Assembly (NCBI GenBank): GCA_031987605.1
Contig: DALZZF010000014.1
Location: 1-64,000, forward strand
Direction of reading: 5' to 3'
Length of the DNA stretch: 64,000 nt
DNA from: JAFAGO01 sp031987605
Lineage (GTDB): Bacteria; Bacteroidota; Bacteroidia; Flavobacteriales; Weeksellaceae
Part shown: in pieces, positions 9,476 to 17,287 of the stretch
Layout of the letters: every line of letters begins with the position of its first letter
Numbering within the stretch: position 1 is the first letter of the stretch
The notes under the pieces: model-generated
Told to the model about the DNA's origin: nothing
Databases searched by the model: none
What the model saw: only the letters and a program-made list of their open reading frames with translations
Program-made: the position numbers and the translations under genes

Positions 9476-10177
9476 CTATTCCAGCGGTTGATTTTCCACA
9501 GTGGTTTCTTTACCGATTTTGAATGCGCGCACCGGATCTCCGTGATAAAGCAGTTTTGCAGTGTTTTCCACATTTCCTTTTAGGGAATCTTCTACTGAAA
9601 ATTCAGCGAAAGTTCCGTTTTTCATTTCCATTTGTAGGTTTTCCAATTTCCAATATGGAGCCAAAATATTTGCCGTATCTTTCAGTTTAATAACTGCATT
9701 TTTGGTGAAGCCACGAAAGTTCGCCAAACTGGTTTGCTGCATTTCCACTTCTGCCCTCCGGCTGCGAATTGCTCCTATAAATTTACCATTATTTTTCAGA
9801 CTGAGACGAAAATTATCGGTATTAATTTCACTGGAAACATTAAACTCCACCGAATCAGCAATGGAAATTTTCTGAGGACTGTATTGTGAATAAATGGTGA
9901 TATTGTAAAAATCCACGCCCTTTGTTTTTCTTTTTTCAGAAATAAATAAAGTCTGGTTTTTTACTTTTATCTCAAGATTTTCAATGATATTGGGATAGGT
10001 TTCCACCTCAATGAAATTCGATTTGGATTTTACATAAAAAGTTCGGAATTTCCCTTTTAAATCGATATTTACAAATGCGGAAACGTCTTTCTTTTGGAGT
10101 TCAATCTGACCTTCCGGACGTACTTTCCCACAGGAAAAAATTAATAAAAAAAAGAATAAAAAAGATAGATTTTTCAT
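9476..10177 (-). CDS. GIN-domain (DUF2807-like) lipoprotein
   Basis: This is an exported lipoprotein of 233 residues (lipobox LIFSC near residue 15). The body resembles the putative auto-transporter adhesin head GIN (DUF2807) family. It has repeated short beta strands with alternating hydrophobic and polar residues, consistent with a right-handed beta-helix. The open frame begins 11 codons earlier, but the ATG at 10177 places the signal peptide correctly. It begins 7 bp after the vapC stop codon on the same strand, so it may be read with the toxin-antitoxin pair. The family is common in Bacteroidota and its role is unproven. The GIN assignment is by general resemblance only. Confidence 0.65.
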   Translation of the reverse strand: MKNLSFLFFFLLIFSCGKVRPEGQIELQKKDVSAFVNIDLKGKFRTFYVKSKSNFIEVETYPNIIENLEIKVKNQTLFISEKRKTKGVDFYNITIYSQYSPQKISIADSVEFNVSSEINTDNFRLSLKNNGKFIGAIRSRRAEVEMQQTSLANFRGFTKNAVIKLKDTANILAPYWKLENLQMEMKNGTFAEFSVEDSLKGNVENTAKLLYHGDPVRAFKIGKETTVENQPLE

Positions 10178-10184
10178 AAAGGTA

Positions 10185-10601
10185 TCACCTTCTATTATAA
10201 ATAAATTCAAGGTTTTGAGAAATGTAAGAGTTGAATTTACGGTCAGAACTTATGAGCGGTATTTTTTCACAAATTGCCTGAGAAATTATCAAATGATCAA
10301 TCGGATCTTTATGGTTTTCAACTATTCTTAAACGTGAATAGGTTTGAAGATGCTCATTTTTAGTATGGAGTATTTGAATAAAATATTCAGCAGATATTGC
10401 TTCCAGCAAACTTTCGGGATTTTTATATTTTGTTTTTATCTTTTTATTATTAAGTAAATTCACAATCTCCATTAAACTTAAAGAACTTGCATACAGTAAA
10501 TGAGAATAATCAAACAGAATACTTTTGACTTCAGGAGACAAATCATCATATTCTCCCGACATCATAAACAAAAGAACATTGGTATCCAATAAATATCTCA
10601 T
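10185..10601 (-). CDS. PIN-domain ribonuclease toxin (VapC-type)
   Basis: The 138-residue protein is a PIN-fold nuclease. Its conserved acids are visible: Asp6 in LLDTNVLL, Glu in LMEIVNLL near residue 46, and Asp residues in DPIDHLI and SSDRKF toward the C terminus. Toxins of this type cleave RNA, often tRNA or rRNA, when the partner antitoxin is lost. The HxDPxDHLIISQA segment is typical of the DUF/PIN subgroup annotated as type II toxin VapC. A 51-aa open reading frame precedes it by 6 bp and is the likely antitoxin. No frameshift is seen, so the toxin looks active. Confidence 0.88.
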   Translation of the reverse strand: MRYLLDTNVLLFMMSGEYDDLSPEVKSILFDYSHLLYASSLSLMEIVNLLNNKKIKTKYKNPESLLEAISAEYFIQILHTKNEHLQTYSRLRIVENHKDPIDHLIISQAICEKIPLISSDRKFNSYISQNLEFIYNRR

Positions 10602-10607
10602 TCTTAA

Positions 10608-10763
10608 TCATTTAAGAACGTCTCTCATATCAAGAATCTCAACCATTTTTTTTCCTTGATTTTTGAGCATCGCCTCTCCTGTTTTGGAAATTTTATTGGG
10701 CTGTCCGTTTTTTACAGAGTCTTTTTTTAACATCCTTTTAGTGAATTTATCTTTTATTTCCAT
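10608..10763 (-). CDS. Small putative antitoxin of the PIN toxin
   Basis: This is a 51-codon open reading frame with an ATG at 10763 and a TGA at 10608-10610. It is 6 bp upstream of the toxin start in a different frame. The product is highly basic (many Lys and Arg) and includes KNGQPNKISKTGEAMLKNQG. Its C-terminal tail reads MVEILDMRDVLK, and such a hydrophobic/acidic tail is the usual toxin-binding element. There is no recognised DNA-binding fold in so short a protein. The call rests on position, coupling and size rather than homology. Confidence 0.65.
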   Translation of the reverse strand: MEIKDKFTKRMLKKDSVKNGQPNKISKTGEAMLKNQGKKMVEILDMRDVLK

Positions 10764-10830
10764 TGTTTTTTCTTTACTTCAGGTAAATTTACACTATTTT
10801 CAGAATACTTCAAAGTTAAATCATCATCTA

Positions 10831-11784
10831 TCAAATAACTTCTTCAATATGATAATTTTCGTTATTTCTTGTAGTACGAATAATCAGTTCACCTAAAAAT
10901 CCTGCGACGAAGAGCAAAGTTCCGAGAATCATCGTGGTTAAAGCAATGTAAAACCAGGGATTATCGGCAATAAGATTTCCGTAAATTTTATAATGATACA
11001 CATCAATCAGTTTGGAAATTCCCAGCCAAAGTGCGGAAAGAAACCCAAAAATAAACATTAGGGTTCCCACAGCGCCGAAAAAATGCATCGGTCTTCCTCC
11101 AAAACGACTGACAAACCACAATGTGATTAAATCTAAAAATCCACGGACAAACCTTTCGCTTCCGAATTTTGAACTTCCGAAAGGTCGTGCCTGATGCTGC
11201 ACCGGTTTTTCTGTAATTTTCCGAAAACCTGCATTGGCAGCCAGAACCGGAATATAACGGTGCATATCGCCATACACATCAATGGATTTTACGACTTGCT
11301 TTTTATATGCTTTCAAACCGCAGTTAAAATCGTGTAATTCCACTCCGGAAACTTTTCTTGCTGCAGCATTAAAAAGTTTAGAGGGAATATTTTTGGTCAT
11401 CACATTATCAAATCTTTTCTTTTTCCAGCCGGAAACGATGTCGTAATGTTCGTTCACTACCATATTATACAACTCCGGAATTTCTTCGGGAAAGTCCTGA
11501 AGATCGGCATCCATGGTGATTACCACATCGCCGTTTGCTTTTGCAAAAGCTGCATGCAGCGCCTGTGATTTTCCGTAATTTCGTGAAAATTTAATGCCGT
11601 GAACTTGTGGATGCTGCACTTTCAGATTTTCGATAATAGGCCACGACAAATCCGTACTTCCATCATCGACAAACCAGATTTCATAGGAATATCCGTGTTT
11701 TCTGCATACTTCATCAATCCTTGAAAAGAGTTCTTCAAGGGATTCTTCTTCGTTTAAAAGCGGGATAATGATGGAAAGATTCAT
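10831..11784 (-). CDS. GT2 glycosyltransferase with two C-terminal membrane helices (ArnC/GtrB type)
   Basis: This protein would transfer a sugar from a nucleotide donor to undecaprenyl phosphate on the cytoplasmic face of the inner membrane. The 317-residue protein starts with the GT-A fold: SIIIPLLNEEE (residues 4-14), FVDDGSTD near 40, and the metal-binding DADLQDFPEEI near 95. Two long hydrophobic hairpin helices lie at about 225-255 and 270-300, as in GtrB, ArnC and DPM-like enzymes. The upstream TTG at 11805 is unlikely; the ATG at 11784 begins the fold directly. The neighbouring DUF4199 gene is 56 bp upstream on the same strand, a pairing that suggests an operon. Confidence 0.88.
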   Translation of the reverse strand: MNLSIIIPLLNEEESLEELFSRIDEVCRKHGYSYEIWFVDDGSTDLSWPIIENLKVQHPQVHGIKFSRNYGKSQALHAAFAKANGDVVITMDADLQDFPEEIPELYNMVVNEHYDIVSGWKKKRFDNVMTKNIPSKLFNAAARKVSGVELHDFNCGLKAYKKQVVKSIDVYGDMHRYIPVLAANAGFRKITEKPVQHQARPFGSSKFGSERFVRGFLDLITLWFVSRFGGRPMHFFGAVGTLMFIFGFLSALWLGISKLIDVYHYKIYGNLIADNPWFYIALTTMILGTLLFVAGFLGELIIRTTRNNENYHIEEVI

Positions 11785-11840
11785 TTTATTCTGTTGGAGG
11801 TTCAAAAAATTACGGTCAAAATTACGAAATACTCGGGAAT

Positions 11841-12419
11841 TTACCGTGCACTTCGGGTTTTAAAAAACGCTCCAAAAAACAGCGAAATCACTACATAAAA
11901 AATAAGAACCGCCGCAAAATATACTGAAAACTTATTCATTGAAAGCATGTCTTTCCCTTTTAACTGTTCGGGCGTGAAACTTTGCAGGCGTTCCTGATAT
12001 TTGGTTTCCAGTTCCTGAACATCTTCTTTGTGTTTTAGAATTTTTTTTGCACTCTGATATTCTGTATCCAGTTCGGATTTCTGGCGCTGAATGTATTGGT
12101 AATTCAATAAATCCTTGGCATCGGTATCTACAAAATTTAAAAATGCAAAAATGCTTGCCATCGAAAGTACTCCCCCGAAAAACATAGGAATAAATGCTCT
12201 TCTGAATGCTTCCTTAAAGGTAATACTGCCATTGAATTTCCAAAAGGAATACACCGAAATAAATGCAAACACACAGTATAAAATGGGTAAAACGAATGAA
12301 TTTACCTTCATACTGATGATGAAATAATCCACTCCGGAAAAAAAATAGTATACCACGAAGAAAAGCAACATGGTGATAATGAAAAGAATAGCACCAACGG
12401 CTAAAGGATTTTTTGTCAT
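11841..12419 (-). CDS. DUF4199 family membrane protein
   Basis: This inner-membrane protein of 192 residues has four predicted helices (about residues 7-25, 37-57, 66-92 and 165-190). A charged, coiled-coil-like loop (about 100-160) lies between helices 3 and 4. That arrangement matches DUF4199 proteins, which are common in Bacteroidota upstream of a GT2 glycosyltransferase. The frame is open for 34 further codons, but those lie over the SRP RNA gene on the other strand, so the ATG at 12419 is preferred. Function unknown; the pairing suggests a role in lipid-linked sugar transfer or flipping, which is only inference. Confidence 0.8.
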   Translation of the reverse strand: MTKNPLAVGAILFIITMLLFFVVYYFFSGVDYFIISMKVNSFVLPILYCVFAFISVYSFWKFNGSITFKEAFRRAFIPMFFGGVLSMASIFAFLNFVDTDAKDLLNYQYIQRQKSELDTEYQSAKKILKHKEDVQELETKYQERLQSFTPEQLKGKDMLSMNKFSVYFAAVLIFYVVISLFFGAFFKTRSAR

Positions 12420-12433
12420 AAAACGGTTTTCGG

Positions 12434-12463
12434 TTTGATTTTTTTTAAAAATGTGTATCTTTG
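12434..12463 (+). promoter_or_regulatory. Bacteroidota-type promoter of the SRP RNA gene
   Basis: TTTG at 12434-12437 and TATCTTTG at 12456-12463 are separated by 18 bp. This is a textbook match to the Bacteroidota -33/-7 consensus (TTTG and TAnnTTTG). The predicted start lies a few bases before the RNA's first stem at 12468. Confidence 0.85.
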
Positions 12464-12467
12464 CAAC

Positions 12468-12560
12468 GGCAAGTCCTACACAACCAGCTCCTGAGAATCC
12501 TCCAGGGTGGGAACGCAGCAAAGGTAATCGGTTGTAGCGGTGTGATGTAGATCGCTTGCC
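12468..12560 (+). ncRNA. ffs: SRP RNA (4.5S-type, small signal recognition particle RNA)
   Basis: This RNA forms the signal recognition particle with Ffh and directs membrane-protein synthesis. The first and last six bases (GGCAAG and CTTGCC) pair to close the hairpin. The apical domain contains the hallmark symmetric-loop bases, visible as CCAGGGTGGGAACGCAGCAA with the GGAA-type tetraloop and the AGCA element. A strong promoter lies immediately upstream and a T-rich stretch follows at 12561-12572. The RNA is tightly packed between the start of the DUF4199 gene and the stop codon of the NUMOD4 gene at 12565. Confidence 0.92.
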
Positions 12561-12564
12561 ATTT

Positions 12565-13341
12565 TTATTTTTCTGCTTTCAGATCTTCTATCAGTTGTAC
12601 ATGCCCCCAGTTTTCGCCGGTTTTTATTCTGTGAATCTGCATATCCGATACCCCAAATTGTTTTGCCAGTTTACTTAGAGAATCTCCTCTTTTCAGGCGT
12701 TTTTTAATGCGTAAAACTTCCATTTCGTTGAGTTTTGAAGTTTTTACCTGCGGCTCCTGTTCCATAAATTGTTTATTGAATTCGCGGAGAATCATTTTCG
12801 GATGCTTTTTAAAGCGTGCATCCAGATCTTCTTTTTTTGCCCATGCAAGGTTTTCAACGGCGTTGTTGGTTTTGTCGAAATCTTTATGAATCACATATTG
12901 ATACTCTTTATTTTCCGGCTTATCAAGAAAAAGTTCCGCCACCGCTTTGTGAAATAAAAGGGCAAGATTAATGGTGTATTTATTGGTCAGCCTCGAATTC
13001 AGTTTTTTACGTTTCTGAATAAGTGCATCACGGTTTTCCCGTAAATTTTTCACTTCTTCTTCCAATGCTTTTTTGTGGGAAATGGTTTTAATTTCGGCAT
13101 TGAGTTTTTCAATTTCGGCATTTAAAGTGCTTACTTTTTCGGTGTCTTTTTCAGACCATTTTTTCCTGAGCTTTGAACGCAAAATGCGGTATCCGCTTTG
13201 CACGCTTCCTTCTGGCATATTTCCGTCGGGAAACATTTTGTTGTATGTTTTTATATTTCCAAGATTGGAAACTTCTATTTTGTAAAATCCTTCAAATTCA
13301 AAACCGAAAGGATATTCTTTCCAAATTTCTTTACTTTTCAT
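12565..13341 (-). CDS. NUMOD4-motif protein with HNH-like core and C-terminal HTH
   Basis: The 258-residue protein opens with a NUMOD4 motif (about residues 5-35, with IEVSNLGNIKTYN), a DNA-binding module usually found in homing-type HNH endonucleases. A Lys/Glu-rich coiled coil (about 60-115) follows, then an HNH-like segment (about 120-170) with YVIHKDFDKTNNAVENLAW. A helix-turn-helix occupies about 205-245 (LSKLAKQFGVSDMQIHRIK). The canonical HNH metal ligands are poorly kept (VIHKD, then N), so nuclease activity is doubtful and a DNA-binding or regulatory role is possible. It is monocistronic and its stop lies 4 bp past the SRP RNA on the opposite strand. No intron is evident nearby. Confidence 0.72.
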   Translation of the reverse strand: MKSKEIWKEYPFGFEFEGFYKIEVSNLGNIKTYNKMFPDGNMPEGSVQSGYRILRSKLRKKWSEKDTEKVSTLNAEIEKLNAEIKTISHKKALEEEVKNLRENRDALIQKRKKLNSRLTNKYTINLALLFHKAVAELFLDKPENKEYQYVIHKDFDKTNNAVENLAWAKKEDLDARFKKHPKMILREFNKQFMEQEPQVKTSKLNEMEVLRIKKRLKRGDSLSKLAKQFGVSDMQIHRIKTGENWGHVQLIEDLKAEK

Positions 13342-13396
13342 TTCTATTACTCTTTTAATTTTATAAATATCTTATCAGCCTTTAATAATAACGTTT

Positions 13397-13480
13397 TTCT
13401 AAACGCAAAGTCCGCAAAGATTTTTGTTTTTCTGTATGCTTTTAGGCTCGCAAAGGCGTTTCACTTAGCAAAGGAAAACA
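13397..13480. repeat. Degenerate CGCAAAG-type intergenic repeat
   Basis: The stretch contains several imperfect copies of (A)CGCAAAG with neighbouring TTTTT runs. I know short CGCAAAG tandems as frequent filler between Bacteroidota genes. It does not overlap any believable reading frame. Confidence 0.45.
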
Positions 13481-13542
13481 GGTCTAATTTCAATTGTTAT
13501 GAATTATGAATAATCAAATTTAATTTTGATAGTATTTATGAT

Positions 13543-14223
13543 TCAGATTTCAAATTCCTGTCCCAATTCCGGAAGGGTGAAATCGATATTTCGTTCGGCA
13601 AAATGTGCTTTTGCTTCATCATGATTGATTTTTATCGGCGGAAATGTATCAAAATGACAACCGATCACTTTGCTGGTTTTCAACAATTCTGCAGCGGCAA
13701 AACTGGCTTTCCGTGCACACATTGTATAATGCGAACCCACCGGCAAAATAGCCAGATCAATAGTTCCGAAAAGTTGTGGAAAACATGCCATATCTGCCAT
13801 TACGCCAGTATCTCCGGCGAAATAAATATTTTTCCCCGGAAAACGGAAAATATAACCGCAAGGTTCACCGCCATAACTTCCGTCCGGAAATGAACTGGTA
13901 TGCGAAGCGGGAACCATCGAAATTTTCAGATCCTCAATTTTTGCAGAACCTCCAAAATTAATATCGATAAAATTGGGATGACTGAAATAACCGCAAATTT
14001 CCGGTTGACCAATCAGGATACTTTCCGGATAAGTTTCCAGGACTTCCTGAACATCGGAGATATGATCGCCGTGTGCATGCGTGATGAGAACATAGTCGAT
14101 CTTTTGCGCATGAAGATCAAACCCGGATTTTTCTTTCTGAAAATTATAAAACGGATCGGATAAAATGGTGATACCGTTATAAGTGAACAGAAAACAATTC
14201 TGCCCTAAAAACTGGATTTTCAT
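13543..14223 (-). CDS. Metal-dependent hydrolase, metallo-beta-lactamase fold (UPF0173 type)
   Basis: The 226-residue protein has the MBL-fold metal motif THAHGDH (His49, His51, Asp53, His54). A further His lies in SHTSSF (about 110), an Asp in FAGDTG (about 138) and a late His in GCHFDTFP (about 191). Its length and the FLGQNCFLF start match UPF0173 proteins such as YtkL. The real substrate of this family is unknown. The gene stands alone, upstream of menA in the same direction but more than 200 bp from it. Confidence 0.88.
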   Translation of the reverse strand: MKIQFLGQNCFLFTYNGITILSDPFYNFQKEKSGFDLHAQKIDYVLITHAHGDHISDVQEVLETYPESILIGQPEICGYFSHPNFIDINFGGSAKIEDLKISMVPASHTSSFPDGSYGGEPCGYIFRFPGKNIYFAGDTGVMADMACFPQLFGTIDLAILPVGSHYTMCARKASFAAAELLKTSKVIGCHFDTFPPIKINHDEAKAHFAERNIDFTLPELGQEFEI

Positions 14224-14434
14224 ATTTTATTTTTTCAATGAGAGATCTCTATTATTCTTTGTTTTAACGGATTCTGCTCATCATTTGTGTACGTTCTGAG
14301 AATATAAGCAACTGTGGTTTTCAACCACTTCCTGTTACCTATTGACGAAATATGCAACAAATATAATTCTTTTTTTTTAAACCGTTTATTTTGATGTTTT
14401 TCGCAACGATTATGCGCTTGATTTATAAGCAGTT

Positions 14435-15361
14435 TCAGAATTTATTCAAACCATAAGAAAGTAAAAGTGCCATCATCAACGTCATTAAACCGACCTGTTT
14501 CAGGAAAGGATCCAATTCCTTTGGTGCTTTTACAGAAAGAATTTTCCGGCGCATAGCCATCATTGGAAATAATAAAATCATCACCATAAAAGGATAGTAA
14601 TTTCCACTCTGGAAAAATCCTTTTAACCCAAGAAAAATAAGAATTAGCAATAACGGGAGCTGAAGCAGAATAACCTGATATACCATTGCTTTTTTGAATC
14701 CCAATCGCAATGCAAACGTTTTTTTTCCGGAAATACGGTCGCTTTCAATATCGCGCATATTGTTGAGATTTAATACGGCAGCACTCATAAATCCTACTGC
14801 TGATGCAGGAAGCAGAATATCCCAGTCAAACGATTTGGTGAATAGGAAATAACTTCCACACACCGAAACCAGCCCGAAAAAGATAAATACCATTATATCT
14901 CCCAAACCTAAATAGCCGTAAGGTTTTTTGCCAACGGTATATCCGATTGCGGCGAGAATACAGGCAATTCCAAGTGCGATAAAAATCCAGAATTCTTTTA
15001 TAAATCCCGGAAAGAATGCTTTATATAAGAGGAAAACGGTTGCTGCAAGCGATAAGATTGCAAATAAAATTACTGCATTCCGCATTTGTTTTGCCGTAAT
15101 TTTTCCTGATGCCACAGCTCGGCTTTCCGCTTCATTGATGCGTAATGCATCGGTTCCTTTTATTCCGTCGCCGTAATCATTCGCAAAATTGGACAAAATC
15201 TGGTACAAAAGTGTTACCAAAAGTGCCAGCGCAAAAATAGTCCAGTCCCACTCCATTCCTTCGGAAACCAAACGCCATCTTGCGATAAAACTTCCTACAA
15301 TAATTCCGCTGATGGACAACGGTAATGTGCGCAAACGTGCGGCTTTAATCCAATCGATCAT
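14435..15361 (-). CDS. menA: 1,4-dihydroxy-2-naphthoate polyprenyltransferase
   Basis: MenA attaches the polyprenyl tail to 1,4-dihydroxy-2-naphthoate in the membrane step of menaquinone synthesis. The 308-residue UbiA-superfamily protein has eight or nine hydrophobic helices. It has the two prenyl-diphosphate/Mg2+ motifs NDYGDGIKGTD (residues 61-71) and NNMRDIESD (about 200). The MenB gene lies 58 bp upstream on the same strand, which supports the quinone assignment over other UbiA enzymes. A second UbiA protein at 41426-42310 belongs to a different branch. Confidence 0.94.
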   Translation of the reverse strand: MIDWIKAARLRTLPLSISGIIVGSFIARWRLVSEGMEWDWTIFALALLVTLLYQILSNFANDYGDGIKGTDALRINEAESRAVASGKITAKQMRNAVILFAILSLAATVFLLYKAFFPGFIKEFWIFIALGIACILAAIGYTVGKKPYGYLGLGDIMVFIFFGLVSVCGSYFLFTKSFDWDILLPASAVGFMSAAVLNLNNMRDIESDRISGKKTFALRLGFKKAMVYQVILLQLPLLLILIFLGLKGFFQSGNYYPFMVMILLFPMMAMRRKILSVKAPKELDPFLKQVGLMTLMMALLLSYGLNKF

Positions 15362-15419
15362 ATAATATGAATAATGAGGAATGGGTAATTTTTATATTGC
15401 GTATTGCCCATTTCTTATG

Positions 15420-16259
15420 TTAAGATATCCATTGATTTTCTCCGAAATCTGGTTTTCTTTTTTCCAGGAACGCATTTCTTCCTTCTTTGGCTTCATCGGT
15501 CATATAAGCCAAACGTGTCGCTTCACCAGCGAAAACCTGCTGTCCTACCATTCCGTCGTCGGTTAAATTCATGGCAAACTTCAGCATTCGGATGGAAGTC
15601 GGAGATTTTGCAAGAATTTCCTGTGCCCATTCATATGCTGTATCTTCCAGTTCAGCATGTTCAATTACGGCATTTACCATTCCCATATCTGCAGCTTCCT
15701 GAGCGGAATAATTTCTTCCCAAAAAGAAAATTTCTCTGGCTTTTTTCTGTCCCACCATTTTTGCGAGATAAGCAGAACCGTATCCTCCGTCAAAAGAAGT
15801 AACATCGGCATCCGTTTGTTTAAAAATCGCATGTTCCTTACTCGCCAAAGTAAGATCGCATACCACATGAAGCGAATGTCCGCCACCAACAGCCCAACCG
15901 TTTACCACAGCAATGACGGCTTTTGGCATAAAACGGATTAAACGCTGAACTTCGAGAATATTTAAACGATGACGACCGTCTTCTCCTACATATCCCTGAT
16001 TTCCACGTGCTTTCTGATCGCCGCCGCTGCAAAATGCTTCTACGCCGTCTTTCGGACTTGGTCCTTCTCCGGTTAAAAGCACCACACCAATAGAAGAATC
16101 TTCAGAAGCATCGTAAAAGGCATCATACAGTTCGGAGGTGGTTTTCGGGCGGAATGCATTGCGAATTTCAGGTCTGTTGAAAGCAATTCTCGCTACGCCA
16201 TTGCATTTTTTATAGGTAATATCTTCGTATTCTTTTGCGGTTTTCCATTCAATACTCAT
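15420..16259 (-). CDS. menB: 1,4-dihydroxy-2-naphthoyl-CoA synthase
   Basis: MenB closes the second ring of menaquinone by converting o-succinylbenzoyl-CoA to 1,4-dihydroxy-2-naphthoyl-CoA in the cytosol. The 279-residue crotonase-fold protein shows the oxyanion-hole segments FCSGGDQ and GWAVGGGHSL, and the MenB-specific TDADVTSFDGGYGSAYLAK. The latter contains the Asp and Tyr/Ser residues involved in binding bicarbonate and substrate. The C terminus ends with the typical LEKRKPDF segment. It probably forms an operon with menA downstream (58-bp gap). Confidence 0.95.
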   Translation of the reverse strand: MSIEWKTAKEYEDITYKKCNGVARIAFNRPEIRNAFRPKTTSELYDAFYDASEDSSIGVVLLTGEGPSPKDGVEAFCSGGDQKARGNQGYVGEDGRHRLNILEVQRLIRFMPKAVIAVVNGWAVGGGHSLHVVCDLTLASKEHAIFKQTDADVTSFDGGYGSAYLAKMVGQKKAREIFFLGRNYSAQEAADMGMVNAVIEHAELEDTAYEWAQEILAKSPTSIRMLKFAMNLTDDGMVGQQVFAGEATRLAYMTDEAKEGRNAFLEKRKPDFGENQWIS

Positions 16260-16301
16260 TGGGAATATGTTTTAAAATTTCGGAGCGTAAAGATAGGGAA
16301 A

Positions 16302-16393
16302 AGATGTTAGATGTTGGAAGATGGAAGTGGGGAGTTGGAAGATGGATGATGGATGATGGAAGTTGGGAGTTGGAAGTTGGGAGTTGGAAGAGG
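16302..16393. repeat. GGAAGTTGG/GGATGAT low-complexity tandem repeat
   Basis: This run of imperfect 7- to 14-bp units, including two adjacent copies of a GGAAGTTGGGAGTT unit and three of GGATGAT, has strong purine bias on the plus strand. It separates menB from the broken DUF2007 gene and forms the out-of-frame tail of that gene's open frame. Such tracts are slippage-prone. Confidence 0.75.
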
Positions 16394-16429
16394 GCTAATA
16401 AAATATCTACGGATGAATGATTGAAAAAT

Positions 16430-16650
16430 TTATTCGTTGATGGGATCATTTTCATTAATAATACTTTCCGCCAGTTGAGAATCTTCGATTTTACGTATAA
16501 AATATAAAACTGATTTACCGGCATCAACGCCACATTGTTAATAAATTCATTTTTAATGTAACTTTCAATGCCGCGAGAAGCGAGTTTGGTTTTCATAATC
16601 TCCACTTCATACAGGTAATAACTTTCAAAAATACGGATGAATTCAATCAT
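16430..16650 (-). pseudogene. DUF2007-type small protein gene broken by a one-base frameshift
   Basis: The first 52 or so codons encode a good DUF2007 (putative signal-transducing) protein. It begins MIEFIRIFESYYLYEVEIMK and runs through YIKNEFINNVALMP and FYILYV. The frame then departs from the family pattern and reads on into the repeat tract to 16249. Inserting one base in the TTTT run at 16489-16492 (AAAA on the coding strand) restores a natural ending, KIEDSQLAESIINENDP plus INE, with a TAA at 16430-16432. The restored length is 73 residues. The shift could be a true mutation, a programmed or phase-variable slip, or a sequencing error in a homopolymer. Confidence 0.75.
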
Positions 16651-16743
16651 AAGAATAAAGTTTTGGATATGGGAACAGCACTCTTTTCAACAGATGAATT
16701 TCGGAAAAAAAATCAAAACGATAAAACATACGAATGAAAATTA

Positions 16744-17001
16744 TTATTTTTCGTATTTCGGAGGTTTATAAAATATGCCCAAAATGCGCTTCATCGTATC
16801 CTGTAATTTTTGGTTCTGATATTCTGCTTTCAGTTCCTTCATGCAGTTTGCACAAAGACAATCCTCGAATTTGGACTGAATAAACTCCAGTTCCTCGGGC
16901 TTTAATTTTATGGTGGAACATTGGCAAAGCATAATCGAACCGGCCTTACATTCAAAAGCGGAATGGCATCTCGGGCAATATTTTTCTTCGTGTTCAGGCA
17001 A
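16744..17001 (-). CDS. Cysteine-rich CWC family protein
   Basis: This is an 85-residue cytosolic protein with two Cys clusters: YCPRCHSAFEC with CQC (Cys9, Cys12, Cys18, Cys26, Cys28) and CLCANC (about 49-54). They could bind zinc or an iron-sulfur cluster. The pattern matches the Cys_rich_CWC family of small uncharacterised proteins. No ATG fits: the frame is bounded upstream by the stop codon of the metE remnant at 17005, so the TTG at 17001 is the only start that keeps the first Cys cluster. Translation may once have been coupled to the upstream methionine synthase gene. Confidence 0.7.
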   Translation of the reverse strand: MPEHEEKYCPRCHSAFECKAGSIMLCQCSTIKLKPEELEFIQSKFEDCLCANCMKELKAEYQNQKLQDTMKRILGIFYKPPKYEK

Positions 17002-17004
17002 TTT

Positions 17005-17250
17005 TTACAGCCAATGATTTTGATGTTTATCTTCGGGCACAAAATTTTCAGATGCTTCTTTTGCTGCTTCTACCATGGCAATCAATGCTTTTTCGGTTTC
17101 TTCCCAATGTCTGGTTTTCAATCCGCAATCAGGATTCACCCAAAGCTGGTTGGCAGGAATTACACTTTGTGCTTTTCTCAACAAATTTACCATTTCTTCT
17201 TTGGATGGAACTCTCGGAGAATGGATTGTGGAAAAGAATTTCGGCGGCAT
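17005..17250 (-). pseudogene. metE: C-terminal remnant of cobalamin-independent methionine synthase
   Basis: The 81 codons match only the last tenth of MetE. IHSPRVPSKEEM and LWVNPDCGLKTRHWEET are the C-terminal catalytic-domain signatures, including a zinc-ligand Cys in NPDCGLKTR. Full MetE is about 750 residues, so more than 650 are missing. The first codons (MPPKF) are not MetE-like and are read from an inverted repeat at 17236-17270. The deletion therefore seems to have fused the metE tail to the terminator region of the permease gene. No upstream piece of metE is present in the window. Confidence 0.85.
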
Positions 17251-17270
17251 CTGCGATTCCGCCGAAATTC
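17236..17270 (-). terminator. Inverted repeat, probable terminator of the permease gene
   Basis: A perfect 12-bp inverted repeat (17236-17247 with 17259-17270) with an 11-nt loop lies 18 bp beyond the permease stop codon. A TTCTTTT tract follows on the minus strand. It overlaps the first codons of the metE remnant. Confidence 0.65.
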
Positions 17271-17287
17271 TAAAACAAGAAAAGAAA

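Noticed and set aside
12420..12521. N-terminal extension of the DUF4199 protein
   Set aside because: The extra codons lie antisense over the SRP RNA and do not look like a signal peptide.
16249..16429. C-terminal 60 residues of the 133-codon frame (PTSNSQLPS and onward)
   Set aside because: This is translation of the GGAAGTTGG tandem repeat after the frameshift, not a real protein tail.
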